Shown here: positions 25,313 to 35,086 of the stretch, in pieces | Layout of the letters: every line of letters starts with the position of its first letter | Position numbering within the stretch: the stretch's first letter is position 1 | Source: Pseudoalteromonas sp. 0303 | GTDB taxonomy: Bacteria; Pseudomonadota; Gammaproteobacteria; Enterobacterales; Alteromonadaceae | Assembly (NCBI RefSeq): GCF_013349995.1 | Contig: NZ_JABVXF010000019.1 | Coordinates: forward strand, 28,967-92,966 | DNA length: 64,000 nt | Direction of reading: 5' to 3' | Notes under the pieces: generated by a model | Database searches by the model: none | Seen by the model: the letters and a program-made list of their open reading frames with translations, nothing else | Told to the model about the DNA's origin: nothing | Program-made: the position numbers and the translations under genes

Positions 25313-26188
25313 TCAATCTGTAACTTGTTCTAAGTAAAGTCTATCAACTAAGAAATCATATTCTCTTTTTCGAGGATGACTTTCTGGTTTTTGGTAATCA
25401 GATAATGTACCAAGTTTTACATCTGGTTCTGGGTTTATCAAAATAAAAGGTAAAGCAGCACTAACATGATATCGGTTTTGAGCTGTATACCTTACATTAA
25501 CTTGTGGACTAACTCTTGTAGGTCTACGAATTCGTAATTTTTCTTTTTCACCTAAACTTGCAACACGACTTTGCTCTTGTGCAACTAGCGCTTGCCAAGA
25601 GTGTTGGTCGATCATTCTTGGATTAGAATAACTAGCCGATTTATCGAGCATTGCTAAGGCCATTTTTTTTGTCAGCGTTTTAGTTGCGTGTTTGTGCATC
25701 CAAGTAAAACGAACAGAGTAGGGCGATTCAGTTTCAAAATGGATCTTACGATATGCAGCAAGTGTAATGAGATTAGGCACAGCATTATGAACCGCTTCAA
25801 ATCGCGCATCATTATTATCGATAGCTATTACACTATTTTTAAAATCAGCTTTGGCTTTATTTAACTGATTTATCCTTGCAATGAAATGTTGCTTATCGAC
25901 ATCTTTTAAAACTAATAAACCTGGATGTCTTTTTAATACTCGACTACTTAATCCTGTCTTTTTATAAAAATCACCAAAGGAATTTAGAATTAACTTATGA
26001 GCATCATCGCCTTCAATTTTTTGTACACTAATTGAAGAAGGGACTTTCTTTTCGTCGTTTATATCGATATCTGGCAATTGATAATATAATGCCTTATGAA
26101 AACCCACTTCCTTTAATTCTTCACAAAACAAATGAGTTAACTCACTTACTAAATCAAACTGACTGCGTATTTCTAACTTGGAACTCAT
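25313..26188 (-). CDS. tus: Tus: replication terminus site-binding protein
   Basis: A 291-residue homologue of E. coli Tus (309 aa), recognised from several blocks: NLITLAAYRKI (E. coli GLITLNAYRTL), VRFTWMHKHATKTLTKK, EKLRIRRPTRVSPQVNVRY (AKLKIKRPVKVQPIARVWY) and the DRLYLEQVTD end. The pocket that locks onto the flipped C6 base of Ter is partly kept: Phe130 and His134 (ARFEAVH) match Phe140 and His144, while Gly149 is replaced by Asn139. It is convergent with rep and shares a terminator with it. A Ter-like site lies about 265 bp upstream. It should arrest replication forks in one direction. Confidence 0.9.
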   Translation of the reverse strand: MSSKLEIRSQFDLVSELTHLFCEELKEVGFHKALYYQLPDIDINDEKKVPSSISVQKIEGDDAHKLILNSFGDFYKKTGLSSRVLKRHPGLLVLKDVDKQHFIARINQLNKAKADFKNSVIAIDNNDARFEAVHNAVPNLITLAAYRKIHFETESPYSVRFTWMHKHATKTLTKKMALAMLDKSASYSNPRMIDQHSWQALVAQEQSRVASLGEKEKLRIRRPTRVSPQVNVRYTAQNRYHVSAALPFILINPEPDVKLGTLSDYQKPESHPRKREYDFLVDRLYLEQVTD

Positions 26189-26190
26189 AG

Positions 26191-26418
26191 GAACACATCT
26201 TACTTAAAGTTAATTTAATTCTAACCTTATCCCATGATTACTTAAAGTTAAATTTTCTTTATTGCTGACCTAATAATTAAGCTGAATTGCGTATGATGTG
26301 TTCTCTACATTGTTTGCTAGTACAACTTTTGAATTTGATCAATGAAAACGTAAAAAAGGATTTTTTTCACATGTAAAGCTGAGGTTACACTATGGCTTGA
26401 TTAAGGTAAGATGTGTTC
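26191..26418. repeat. Repeated words upstream of tus
   Basis: GATGTGTTC occurs three times: minus strand 26191-26199, plus strand 26295-26303 and 26410-26418. TTACTTAAAGTTAA is directly repeated at 26200-26213 and 26238-26251 (38-bp period). These lie between tus and the Ter-like site and are not explained by coding sequence. They may be regulatory sites. Confidence 0.55.
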
Positions 26419-26452
26419 TTCTGTGGTGCGTCAACGAAAACTTCGTGAAACA

Positions 26453-26464
26453 GGTGTAACTAAC
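26453..26464 (+). promoter_or_regulatory. Candidate Ter (Tus-binding) site
   Basis: GGTGTAACTAA (26453-26463, followed by C) matches the E. coli Ter core GTTGTAACTAA at 10 of 11 positions, including the C of the lock-forming G-C(6) pair at 26460. By analogy the blocking face is to the right, so forks moving leftward (toward tus and rep) would stop and rightward forks would pass. The rest of the 434-bp gap 26189-26622 holds the tus and DAHP synthase promoters and the repeats listed above. Confidence 0.6.
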
Positions 26465-26622
26465 TGGTTTATAACAATAAAATCATGGAGTTCTAATTGT
26501 TAATATCGAAACTGTTTATCAAATAGCGAAATAATCATAAATAGCTGAATATTGTCCTTGAACTTAGTACGTGCAATAAGTTAGTTTTCGTTAACGGTCT
26601 ATGTTAGGAATGAGGAAAGAAC

Positions 26623-27972
26623 ATGCAATCGTGGAACCCAGACAGCTGGAGAAAACTGCCGATACTTCAGCAGCCAGAGTACCCAGATCAAGAAGCCCTT
26701 AAATCTGTTGAAGGGCAATTAAAAAGCGCACCACCTTTGGTATTTGCCGAAGAGACGCGTAGCTTATACAAACAACTAGAAGCTGTATGCGAAGGTAGAG
26801 CCTTCTTATTACAGGGTGGTGATTGTGCAGAGTCATTTAGTGACTTTAATGCCGCAAATATCCGCGATACATTTAAAACCCTTTTACAAATGGCCGTTGT
26901 TTTAACTTATGGTGGTAAATGCCCTGTAGTTAAAATTGCACGTATGGCAGGTCAGTACGCTAAGCCTCGCTCATCAGATTACGAAACAATCGATGGTGTT
27001 TCATTACCTTCGTACCGTGGTGATATCATCAATAATTTTGAATTCACAGAGCAAGCACGTGTACCTGATCCACAGCGATTGATGACGGCTTATCATCACA
27101 GTGCTGCAACGCTGAATTTATTACGCGCATTCGCTCAAGGTGGTTTAGCCGATTTACATCAAGTAAACCGCTGGAACATGGGCTTCGTTGCTGCAAATCC
27201 GCTTAAAGAGAAATACCAACAGCTAGCTGACAGAATTCAAGATGCGCTTGAATTTATGGAAGTGTGTGGTATCGACTCAACCGTTGCACCGAGCTTAAAA
27301 GAAACAGACTTATTTACATCACACGAAGCGTTGTTATTAGGCTATGAAGAAGCACTAACACGCCGTGACCACTTATCAGGTGATTGGTACGATTGTTCTG
27401 CACACTTTGTTTGGATTGGTGAACGTACACGTCAACTTGATCATGCACACATCGAATTTTTTAAAGGTATTAAAAACCCAATTGGTGTGAAGGTTGGCCC
27501 AGGCATGGACCCAGATGAGCTAATCAAACTTATTGATGCAGTTAACCCAGATAACATTCCAGGTCGCTTAACGTTAATTACACGAATGGGTGCTGATGTT
27601 CTTCCAGAGAAACTACCGGCACTAGTACGTAAAGTACAACAAGAAGGCCGTAAAGTTATTTGGAGCTCAGATCCAATGCATGGTAATACAGAGAAAGCGA
27701 GCTCAGGTTATAAAACACGTAGCTTTAATAATATTCTTCGTGAAATTAGCCAGTTCTTCGCAGTACACAAAGCTGAAGGTTCATACCCTGGTGGTGTTCA
27801 CCTTGAAATGACTGGCCAGCACGTGACTGAATGTACTGGGGGTGCGTATGGATTATCTGATGAAGATTTAGCACAACGCTACCGCACACAGTGCGACCCA
27901 CGTTTAAATGCGGATCAAGTTTTAGAACTAGGTTTCTTAGTTGCTGATTTATTAAAAGACGCACGTAAGTAA
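26623..27972 (+). CDS. Class II 3-deoxy-7-phosphoheptulonate (DAHP) synthase
   Basis: First enzyme of the shikimate pathway, condensing PEP and erythrose 4-phosphate. The 449-residue sequence is the class II (plant-like) type: [19 protein letters not shown] at the N-terminus, [72 protein letters not shown] and [10 protein letters not shown] with metal and PEP ligands. Length fits the family. GAGGAAAG precedes the ATG. It is monocistronic with a strong terminator. It is the first gene to the right of the Ter-like site. Confidence 0.95.
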   Translation: MQSWNPDSWRKLPILQQPEYPDQEALKSVEGQLKSAPPLVFAEETRSLYKQLEAVCEGRAFLLQGGDCAESFSDFNAANIRDTFKTLLQMAVVLTYGGKCPVVKIARMAGQYAKPRSSDYETIDGVSLPSYRGDIINNFEFTEQARVPDPQRLMTAYHHSAATLNLLRAFAQGGLADLHQVNRWNMGFVAANPLKEKYQQLADRIQDALEFMEVCGIDSTVAPSLKETDLFTSHEALLLGYEEALTRRDHLSGDWYDCSAHFVWIGERTRQLDHAHIEFFKGIKNPIGVKVGPGMDPDELIKLIDAVNPDNIPGRLTLITRMGADVLPEKLPALVRKVQQEGRKVIWSSDPMHGNTEKASSGYKTRSFNNILREISQFFAVHKAEGSYPGGVHLEMTGQHVTECTGGAYGLSDEDLAQRYRTQCDPRLNADQVLELGFLVADLLKDARK

Positions 27973-27985
27973 CACTAAGTTATTA

Positions 27986-28014
27986 AAAAAAGGCTGCACA
28001 TTGCAGCCTTTTTT
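27986..28014. terminator. Bidirectional terminator
   Basis: AAAAAAGGCTGCA (27986-27998) pairs perfectly with TGCAGCCTTTTTT (28002-28014) around a 3-nt loop. It separates the DAHP synthase and ppsR genes. Confidence 0.93.
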
Positions 28015-28034
28015 AATGTCCGATACTAAATAGG

Positions 28035-28844
28035 TTAGTACTTACGTCTTTCAAGTCCAGTATCAGATATAATCTTTGCAGAAATTTCTTCTACTGAATG
28101 ATGAGTTGAATTTAAAAATTGAATCTTCTGCTTTTTATAAAGCATTTCTACTTCACGTACTTCGATACGACATTGTTTTAAAGACGCATATTTTGAATTG
28201 GCCATACGTCGCTGGCGAATATCGGCAAGGCGAACAGGGTCAATCGTTAAACCAAAAAGTTTATGTTTGTAAGCTTTTAAACACTCAGGCAGGGTGCCTC
28301 TTTCTAGATCATCTTCTGTTAGCGGGTAATTGGCTGCTTTAATGCCATACTGTAATGCCAAGTATAAACTAGTAGGTGTTTTACCGCTTCGGCTAACACC
28401 CACTAAAATAATGTCGGCTTCAGAGTAGTTTTTAATGTTAGCGCCATCATCATTGGTCAACGCATAGTTAACAGCATCAATACGAAAATCATAACTTTTC
28501 TCGTGCATTGAATGCGTTCTATGAACCTTCGGTACTGGCGCAACTTTTAACTCTTGAGAAATTTTATCACTGTATTGTGATAAAAAGTCATAACACACCG
28601 CGCAAGACGATTTAATAATTTCACTTAGCTCGTGGTTTACAAAAGTGAAGAACACGAGTGGCTGTTCACCATCACGTTGCGCTGTTGAATTAATTAAGTT
28701 CTTAACTTCAATTGCTTTTTTTTCTGTTTCAACAAAAGGAATTGTTTTGTGATTAAACTCAACAGGAAACATAGATAAGGTCGCATGACCAAACACTTCA
28801 GAGGTGATTGCTGTTCCATCAGAAATATAAAATGCAGTTCTCAT
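28035..28844 (-). CDS. ppsR: PEP synthase regulatory kinase/pyrophosphorylase
   Basis: A 269-residue DUF299 protein that inactivates PEP synthase by ADP-dependent phosphorylation and reactivates it by Pi-dependent dephosphorylation. The family start RTAFYISDGTAITSEVFGH is present, and the P-loop is ILVGVSRSGKTPTSLYLALQYGIKAANYPL (about residues 147-176). The start at 28844 is chosen because the family begins here and AAGG lies 8 nt upstream; an in-frame codon at 28874 has neither. It is divergent from ppsA, its target, the usual arrangement. Confidence 0.95.
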   Translation of the reverse strand: MRTAFYISDGTAITSEVFGHATLSMFPVEFNHKTIPFVETEKKAIEVKNLINSTAQRDGEQPLVFFTFVNHELSEIIKSSCAVCYDFLSQYSDKISQELKVAPVPKVHRTHSMHEKSYDFRIDAVNYALTNDDGANIKNYSEADIILVGVSRSGKTPTSLYLALQYGIKAANYPLTEDDLERGTLPECLKAYKHKLFGLTIDPVRLADIRQRRMANSKYASLKQCRIEVREVEMLYKKQKIQFLNSTHHSVEEISAKIISDTGLERRKY

Positions 28845-28996
28845 ATTTAACCTTTTTATTACCTTTATCTGCAAAATAGGGGCTTCACGGTTTACGTGAG
28901 GTCTGTTGCCAGTGTAGAATGACTAAGACCTTTTTAGAAGGTTTTCTTTCTTAACTCTCACAGTTAGTACTACAATTTGTTTATGGAGAAAGATCC

Positions 28997-31372
28997 GTGC
29001 AAGAATACGTTCTCTGGTATCAAGAGCTTGGTATGCAAGATGTTCCTCGTGTTGGCGGTAAAAACGCTTCACTAGGTGAAATGATCTCAAACCTAGCTAA
29101 CGCTGGTGTTCAAGTGCCAGGTGGTTTCGCTACAACCGCTGATGCATTCAATGAGTTTCTAGAGCAATCTGGTTTAAACTCAAAAATCCACGATATTTTA
29201 GACACATTGGATGTGGATGATGTAAATACACTCGCTAAAGTCGGTGCCGAAATCCGCCAATGGATTATCGATACACCATTCCAACCAAACCTAGACCAAG
29301 CCATCCGCGACGCATATAACCAACTACACGGCGACGCATCACAAGATGTTTCATTTGCAGTTCGCTCATCTGCTACAGCAGAAGACATGCCAGACGCTTC
29401 ATTCGCAGGACAACAAGAAACGTTTTTAAACGTACGTGGTATTGATGCAGTAATGACTGCTATCAAACACGTGTTTGCCTCACTATTTAATGATCGCGCT
29501 ATTTCTTACCGTGTTCACCAAGGTTATGACCACCGTGGTGTTGCATTATCAGCTGGCATCCAACGCATGGTTCGTTCAGATAAAGCAGCTTCAGGTGTTA
29601 TGTTCAGTATTGATACTGAATCTGGCTTTGAAGATGTTGTATTTGTCACTTCAAGCTATGGTCTTGGTGAAATGGTTGTACAGGGTGCTGTAAACCCAGA
29701 TGAATTTTATGTTCATAAACCAACGCTTGCTAACGGTAAACCTTCAGTAGTTCGCCGTAATATTGGTTCAAAAGCAATCCAAATGATTTACTCTGCGGAT
29801 GAATCACATGGTAAGCAAGTAGAAATTGTTGACGTAGATTCGTCACTTTCAAACAAATTCTCAATCACAGATGCTGAAGTTCAAGAACTTGCAAAGCAAG
29901 CTGTGATCATCGAAAAGCACTACGGTCGTCCAATGGACATCGAGTGGGCAAAAGACGGCAGCGACGGTAAACTTTACATCGTTCAAGCACGTCCAGAAAC
30001 AGTTCGTTCAAACGAAGACGCTAACGTTATGGAGCGTTTCCAATTAAATGGTACAAGCACTGTTGTTGCTGAAGGCCGTGCAATTGGTCACAAGATTGGT
30101 TCAGGTACAGTACGCGTACTAGATTCAATTGATGAAATGGACAAAGTACAACAAGGTGACATTCTAGTTACTGACATGACTGACCCAGACTGGGAGCCAA
30201 TCATGAAACGTGCCGCTGCGATTGTTACAAACCGTGGCGGTCGTACTTGTCACGCGGCAATCATTGCACGTGAATTAGGTATTCCTGCAGTTGTTGGTTG
30301 TGGTAATGCAACTGATTTAATTAAAGCAGGCCAAGATGTAACTGTATCGTGTGCCGAAGGTGACACAGGTTATATCTACGAAGGTATTTTAGATTACGAA
30401 GTACTTACTTCACGTGTTGATGAAATGCCAGAGTTACCAATGAAAGTTATGATGAACGTAGGTAACCCTGATCGTGCATTTGACTTTGCACGCTTACCTC
30501 ATGCAGGTGTTGGCCTTGCGCGTGTTGAATTCGTAATCAACCGTATGATTGGTGTTCACCCTAAAGCACTTCTTAACTTTGATGCTCAATCTGACGAGCT
30601 AAAAGCTGAAATCTCAGAAATGATGGCAGGTTATGAATCACCTGTAGAATTCTATATTTCTAAGCTTGTTGAAGGTATTGCAACACTAGGTTGTGCGTTT
30701 GCACCTGAGCGTGTCATTGTTCGTATGTCTGACTTTAAGTCAAACGAATATGGAAACCTTGTTGGCGGCCAACAATATGAGCCGGAAGAAGAAAACCCAA
30801 TGATTGGTTTCCGTGGTGCAGCACGTTATATCTCTGAAGATTTCCGTGACTGTTTCGCGTTAGAGTGTGAAGCGATTAAACGTGTTCGCAACGAAATGGG
30901 TATGACTAATATTGAAATCATGATCCCATTTGTTCGTACGCTTGAAGAAGGTAAGCGCGTTATTGAATTACTAGAAGAACATGGCCTTAAACGTGGCGAA
31001 AATGGTCTGAAAGTAATCATGATGTGTGAATTACCATCAAACGCGTTACTTGCAGATGAGTTCTTAGAATATTTTGATGGTTTCTCTATCGGTTCAAACG
31101 ACTTAACTCAGTTAACATTAGGTCTTGACCGTGACTCAGGTTTAATTGCGCATCTATTTGATGAGCGTAACCCTGCAATCAAGAAACTATTATCAATGGC
31201 TATTCAAACTGCTAAAGCAAAAGGCAAATACGTAGGTATTTGTGGTCAAGGTCCTTCAGATCATGAAGACTTTGCAGCTTGGTTAGTTGAGCAGGGCATT
31301 GATTCTGTTTCTCTGAACCCAGATACAGTATTAGAAACTTGGTTATATCTTGCTAAGAAATTAGCCGACTAA
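28997..31372 (+). CDS. ppsA: Phosphoenolpyruvate synthase
   Basis: Converts pyruvate and ATP to PEP, AMP and phosphate for gluconeogenesis. The 791-residue protein has the ATP-grasp domain ([27 protein letters not shown]), the swivelling domain with the catalytic His in [25 protein letters not shown] (about residues 410-435) and the TIM-barrel PEP domain ([43 protein letters not shown]). The start is GTG at 28997 with GGAGAAAG upstream. It is divergent from its regulator ppsR. Confidence 0.96.
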   Translation: MQEYVLWYQELGMQDVPRVGGKNASLGEMISNLANAGVQVPGGFATTADAFNEFLEQSGLNSKIHDILDTLDVDDVNTLAKVGAEIRQWIIDTPFQPNLDQAIRDAYNQLHGDASQDVSFAVRSSATAEDMPDASFAGQQETFLNVRGIDAVMTAIKHVFASLFNDRAISYRVHQGYDHRGVALSAGIQRMVRSDKAASGVMFSIDTESGFEDVVFVTSSYGLGEMVVQGAVNPDEFYVHKPTLANGKPSVVRRNIGSKAIQMIYSADESHGKQVEIVDVDSSLSNKFSITDAEVQELAKQAVIIEKHYGRPMDIEWAKDGSDGKLYIVQARPETVRSNEDANVMERFQLNGTSTVVAEGRAIGHKIGSGTVRVLDSIDEMDKVQQGDILVTDMTDPDWEPIMKRAAAIVTNRGGRTCHAAIIARELGIPAVVGCGNATDLIKAGQDVTVSCAEGDTGYIYEGILDYEVLTSRVDEMPELPMKVMMNVGNPDRAFDFARLPHAGVGLARVEFVINRMIGVHPKALLNFDAQSDELKAEISEMMAGYESPVEFYISKLVEGIATLGCAFAPERVIVRMSDFKSNEYGNLVGGQQYEPEEENPMIGFRGAARYISEDFRDCFALECEAIKRVRNEMGMTNIEIMIPFVRTLEEGKRVIELLEEHGLKRGENGLKVIMMCELPSNALLADEFLEYFDGFSIGSNDLTQLTLGLDRDSGLIAHLFDERNPAIKKLLSMAIQTAKAKGKYVGICGQGPSDHEDFAAWLVEQGIDSVSLNPDTVLETWLYLAKKLAD

Positions 31373-31407
31373 GTACTTTATTTAACTAAAATAAAGATTC
31401 TAATATA

Positions 31408-31436
31408 AAAAATGCCAGCACTTAGCTGGCATTTTT
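31408..31436 (+). terminator. Terminator of ppsA
   Basis: AAAAATGCCAGC (31408-31419) pairs perfectly with GCTGGCATTTTT (31425-31436) around a 5-nt loop, 36 nt after the ppsA stop. Confidence 0.93.
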
Positions 31437-31447
31437 GTTACTTCGAT

Positions 31448-31643
31448 GGGTGTGTTGACCTTCTAGTTCTTTCTAGGGGCGATTAACTCTTTGTTACCTA
31501 CATGGATGTAGGTAAGGAGCGTGAGCAGGACGCGGTAGCTTTGCTCGATTTTTACTTAGCCCACTAGGTTTCAAATCTCGCGCCGCGATTAAATCGCCCC
31601 TAGAGTGAACAAAGTCTAATCTACAAAGGGCAACACGCCCTTT
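31448..31643. mobile_element. MITE-like palindromic element
   Basis: About 195 bp with imperfect terminal inverted repeats: GGGTGTGTTGACCTTCTAG (31448-31466) against CTACAAAGGGCAACACGCCC (31621-31640). Inside, TCTAGGGGCGATT (31472-31484) is exactly inverted as AATCGCCCCTAGA (31592-31604), and TTACCTACAT/ATGTAGGTAA forms a hairpin at 31494-31515. The interior looks more GC-rich than its surroundings and encodes nothing. No target-site duplication was seen. It fills most of the ppsA to 31647 gap. Confidence 0.6.
31625..31643 (-). terminator. Hairpin after the small PGPGW-like gene
   Basis: AAAGGGC (31625-31631) pairs with GCCCTTT (31637-31643) around a 5-nt loop, 3 nt after the stop of the minus-strand gene. 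It is also the right end of the palindromic element, which may have supplied the terminator. Confidence 0.65.
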
Positions 31644-31646
31644 AAA

Positions 31647-31856
31647 TCAGCGAGCAAGTTTTTTATCGATATAAGCACATGACTTAGTCAGAGCCTTTTG
31701 GCACACGGTTAAATAATCACGCGCTTTAGGATAATAAAAAGATAAACAGAAAAGCCCTGCAATAAAGAAGATCAGCGACGGTCCGGGAATAATGACAAAA
31801 ACTAAACCCAATAACATGCACAAGGCACCTAAACTGATTAATGCAATTTTTTTCAT
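31647..31856 (-). CDS. Small PGPGW-type membrane protein
   Basis: A 69-residue protein with one or two membrane helices (residues 4-45). LGLVFVIIPGPSLIFFIAGLFCLS resembles the PGPGW family core (P-G-P), and a basic cytoplasmic tail with two Cys (CQKALTKSCAYIDKKLAR) follows. It is a single gene, divergent from ydiJ across 147 bp. The function of the family is unknown. Confidence 0.75.
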   Translation of the reverse strand: MKKIALISLGALCMLLGLVFVIIPGPSLIFFIAGLFCLSFYYPKARDYLTVCQKALTKSCAYIDKKLAR

Positions 31857-32003
31857 CTGACTATCTCATTTGCTGCTTTAATAAACAGTATAAAAGTATT
31901 GCCCCTCAAATCGATAAAAAGAGTGTTACAAACTGTAAAATCTTCAATTTATCTTAGCTATTAGCATGATATAATTTGCAAAATGCCTTAATTTATCACC
32001 GTC

Positions 32004-35000
32004 ATGATAGCAACAATAAGCCAACAACAAGCCGCCACAGAACTCGTATCTAATTACTTAGAAACAATTAAAAAACAAGGTTTTAGTGGTGATACCGATG
32101 CAAGCTTTTCTACACGTTTAAGTTTATCGACCGATAACAGCGTTTACCAACAGGTACCTCAAGGTGTCATCTTTCCAAAGTCAGCAAAAGACATACAACT
32201 TGCTATGCAAATTGCTTCACGTGATCCTTTTTTATCACTGACTTTTGGTCCACGCGGTGGCGGTACGGGTACTAATGGCCAATCGCTAACACCCGGTATA
32301 GTTGTTGATTTATCACGTTATATGCGTGAAATCTTAGAAATCAATGTCGAAGAAAACTGGGTACGCGTGCAGACGGGTGTAATAAAGGATCAATTAAATG
32401 ACTTTTTACGCCCTTATGGTTTTTTCTTTGCACCCGATTTATCAACAAGTAACCGAGCAACAATCGGTGGCATGATAAATACAGATGCCTCTGGTCAAGG
32501 CTCTTTGGTTTATGGCAAAACCAGTGATCACGTTTTAGGCCTAACAACTTATCTTGTTGATGGCACTGAAATGTCAACAACCCCTATACCTATTGAAAAA
32601 GCTAAAGTAATTGCTGAACAAAACACGACTGTAGGTAAATTATATAAAACAGTTATCGATATTGGCCTTGAAAACCGTGATGCTATTTTAGAAAAATTCC
32701 CACGTTTAAACCGTTTTCTAACCGGTTACGATTTAGAACATATTTTTTCTGATGATTTACAAACCTTTGATATGAGCCGATTAATTACTGGTTCCGAAGG
32801 TTCTTTAGGTATTGTTACAGAAGCGAAACTTAACATTACGCCAATTGCAGAATTTAAAACATTAATAAATATTAAATACGATAGCTTTGATTCTGCACTT
32901 CGTCATTCACCATTTCTAGTTGCAGCAAATGCAACTTCTGTAGAAACAGTCGATAGCAAAGTACTTAACCTTGCTCGAGAAGATATCATTTGGCATTCAG
33001 TATCGGACTTAATAACCGATGTTGAAAACAAAGATATGCAAGGGCTCAACATGGTTGAGTTTAATGCAGTTTCACCTGAAGATATTAAAGATAAAGTAGA
33101 CACTCTCTGTAAGCTACTCGATGAATGTGTTGCAAAACAAACTAATGGGGTGATCGGTTATCAGTTAACGAATGACAAAGCTGATATTTTAAAAATTTAT
33201 GCAATGCGTAAAAAATCAGTAGGCCTTTTAGGTAATGTAAAAGGCAGTCAAAAACCGTTAGCTTTTGCTGAAGATACTGCAGTACCTCCAGAAAACCTAG
33301 CAGATTTTATAGTCGAGTTTCGTGAACTTCTCGATAACCACAACCTACAATATGGTATGTTCGGTCATGTTGATGCCGGCGTATTACACGTAAGACCTGC
33401 ACTAGATATGTGTGACCCTGAGCAAGAAAAATTACTTCGTCATATTTCAGATGAAGTCGTTAAACTGACTGCCAAATATGGCGGCTTGATGTGGGGTGAG
33501 CACGGCAAAGGATATCGAAGTGAATATGGCCCTGAATTTTTCGGCGAGCATTTATTTACACAACTTCGAAAAATCAAAGCGGCATTTGATCCAAATAACA
33601 GAGTAAACCCAGGTAAAATCTGTACGCCAATTGAAAGTAAAGACTCACTCGTTTCTGTTGATGATCAAAAGCGTGCCTGGTTCGACAATGAAATTTCTAT
33701 CGATGTTAAAACAGAATTTAATAACGCGATGACCTGTAATGGTAATGGCCTGTGTTTTAACTACGATGAAAAATCACCAATGTGTCCATCTTATAAAGTA
33801 ACAGGTGACCGCCGTTATTCACCTAAAGGTCGCGCAAGTTTAATGCGCGAATGGTTGCGACTTCAAGAGTCTGAAAATATAGATTTACTCAATGTCGAAA
33901 AAGAATTAGTTAATGGCGAAGTAATCACTTGGTGGGAACGCTATCAACATAGTCGCGATAAGAAAAAAGGTGTTTATGATTTCTCTCACGAAGTGAAAGA
34001 ATCAATGGATGAATGTTTAGCTTGTAAAGCATGTACAACTGCATGCCCAATAAAAGTTGATGTACCAACATTCCGTTCACGCTTTTTAAATTTCTACCAC
34101 AGTTATTATGCTCGTCCTGCTAAAGATTACTTAGTTGCAGGCATCGAACAAACTGTGCCGGTGATGGCAAAGTTTGCTAAAGTGGTAAATCCAATTGTAA
34201 ATACAAAGCTTGTTTCAGGTTTAATTAAAAATACCATTGGTTATGTTGATACGCCAAGCTTAAGCGTACCGCAACTTTCTAAACGTATTTCTAAAGATCA
34301 GCAATTTAATTTTGAATTACTTAACTCGCTTTCAAAAGAACAACAAGCAGAGTATGTACTAATAGTTCAAGATCCATTCACTAGTTTTTACGAAGCTGAA
34401 TTAGTCGAAAGCTTTATTAAAGTGATTAAAGCGCTAGGCAAAAAACCGATGCTATTACCGTTTAAACCAAATGGTAAAGCTCAGCATGTAAAAGGTTTTT
34501 TAAATGAATTTAAAACAACAGCAAAAAATGCAGCTGAGTTTTTAAATTCACTGAGTGAAATCAACGCGCCTTTAGTTGGGCTCGATGCATCTTTGGTTAT
34601 GTGTTACAGAGATGAGTATGTCTCAATATTAAAAGATCAGCGTGGTGACTTTAAAGTTGAATTAGCTCATGAATGGCTTCAAACGCAAAACTTTAAACAA
34701 GTTACTCTTGCCACTACAACGAGTTCGCCATTTAAATTATTAAGTCATTGTACTGAAACAACAGCAATGCCGAATGCTTCTAAAGTTTGGCAAACCATTT
34801 TTGCTGATCTAAATTTACAACTCGAAACTACCAGTACGGGTTGTTGTGGTATGGCAGGAACATACGGCCACGAAAAGCAAAACCAAGAAAATTCACGGGC
34901 TCTTTATGAAATGAGTTGGCAACCAATTATTTCTAATAATGAGCCTGAAACTATTTTAGCAACTGGCTTTTCTTGTCGTAGCCAAGTGAAGCGCTATGAA

Positions 35001-35048
35001 AAATTTAAGCCAAAGCATCCACTGCAATTAATTGCAGAGCTACTTTAA
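32004..35048 (+). CDS. ydiJ: YdiJ-type FAD/Fe-S D-2-hydroxyacid dehydrogenase
   Basis: A 1014-residue fusion close to E. coli YdiJ (about 1018 aa) along its full length; such enzymes oxidise D-2-hydroxyglutarate or D-lactate to the 2-oxoacid. The FAD-binding type 4 domain (FGPRGGGTGTNGQSLTPGIVVDLSRYM, ATIGGMINTDASGQGSLVYGKTSDHVLG) spans about 50-280. The FAD-oxidase C domain with FGHVDAGVLHVRPALD follows to about 540. The ferredoxin-like part has CNGNGLCF and CLACKACTTACPIKVDVP. The C-terminal CCG-type domain has GCCGMAGTYGHE. It is a single gene in the Ter-dif interval. Confidence 0.94.
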   Translation: MIATISQQQAATELVSNYLETIKKQGFSGDTDASFSTRLSLSTDNSVYQQVPQGVIFPKSAKDIQLAMQIASRDPFLSLTFGPRGGGTGTNGQSLTPGIVVDLSRYMREILEINVEENWVRVQTGVIKDQLNDFLRPYGFFFAPDLSTSNRATIGGMINTDASGQGSLVYGKTSDHVLGLTTYLVDGTEMSTTPIPIEKAKVIAEQNTTVGKLYKTVIDIGLENRDAILEKFPRLNRFLTGYDLEHIFSDDLQTFDMSRLITGSEGSLGIVTEAKLNITPIAEFKTLINIKYDSFDSALRHSPFLVAANATSVETVDSKVLNLAREDIIWHSVSDLITDVENKDMQGLNMVEFNAVSPEDIKDKVDTLCKLLDECVAKQTNGVIGYQLTNDKADILKIYAMRKKSVGLLGNVKGSQKPLAFAEDTAVPPENLADFIVEFRELLDNHNLQYGMFGHVDAGVLHVRPALDMCDPEQEKLLRHISDEVVKLTAKYGGLMWGEHGKGYRSEYGPEFFGEHLFTQLRKIKAAFDPNNRVNPGKICTPIESKDSLVSVDDQKRAWFDNEISIDVKTEFNNAMTCNGNGLCFNYDEKSPMCPSYKVTGDRRYSPKGRASLMREWLRLQESENIDLLNVEKELVNGEVITWWERYQHSRDKKKGVYDFSHEVKESMDECLACKACTTACPIKVDVPTFRSRFLNFYHSYYARPAKDYLVAGIEQTVPVMAKFAKVVNPIVNTKLVSGLIKNTIGYVDTPSLSVPQLSKRISKDQQFNFELLNSLSKEQQAEYVLIVQDPFTSFYEAELVESFIKVIKALGKKPMLLPFKPNGKAQHVKGFLNEFKTTAKNAAEFLNSLSEINAPLVGLDASLVMCYRDEYVSILKDQRGDFKVELAHEWLQTQNFKQVTLATTTSSPFKLLSHCTETTAMPNASKVWQTIFADLNLQLETTSTGCCGMAGTYGHEKQNQENSRALYEMSWQPIISNNEPETILATGFSCRSQVKRYEKFKPKHPLQLIAELL

Positions 35049-35059
35049 GTTGTAAAAAT

Positions 35060-35086
35060 AAAAAAGGCGCTCAACGCGCCTTTTTT
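35060..35086. terminator. Bidirectional terminator
   Basis: AAAAAAGGCGC (35060-35070) pairs perfectly with GCGCCTTTTTT (35076-35086) around TCAAC. It separates ydiJ from the converging antiporter gene. Confidence 0.93.

Noticed and set aside
26367..26380. Vibrio chromosome II-type parS (TTTACA-N-TGTAAA)
   Set aside because: The sequence TTCACATGTAAA has one mismatch and lacks the central base, and it stands alone.
26431..26457. Chromosomal parS (TGTTTCACGTGAAACA)
   Set aside because: Only the right half-site CGTGAAACA is present; the left half does not match.
29110..29466. 118-aa minus-strand ORF inside ppsA
   Set aside because: Ser/Ala-rich reading of the antisense strand of a conserved gene; no independent support.
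31923..31933. Second Ter site (GTGTTACAAAC)
   Set aside because: Matches only part of the Ter core in reverse orientation; conserved positions outside TTACAA are missing.
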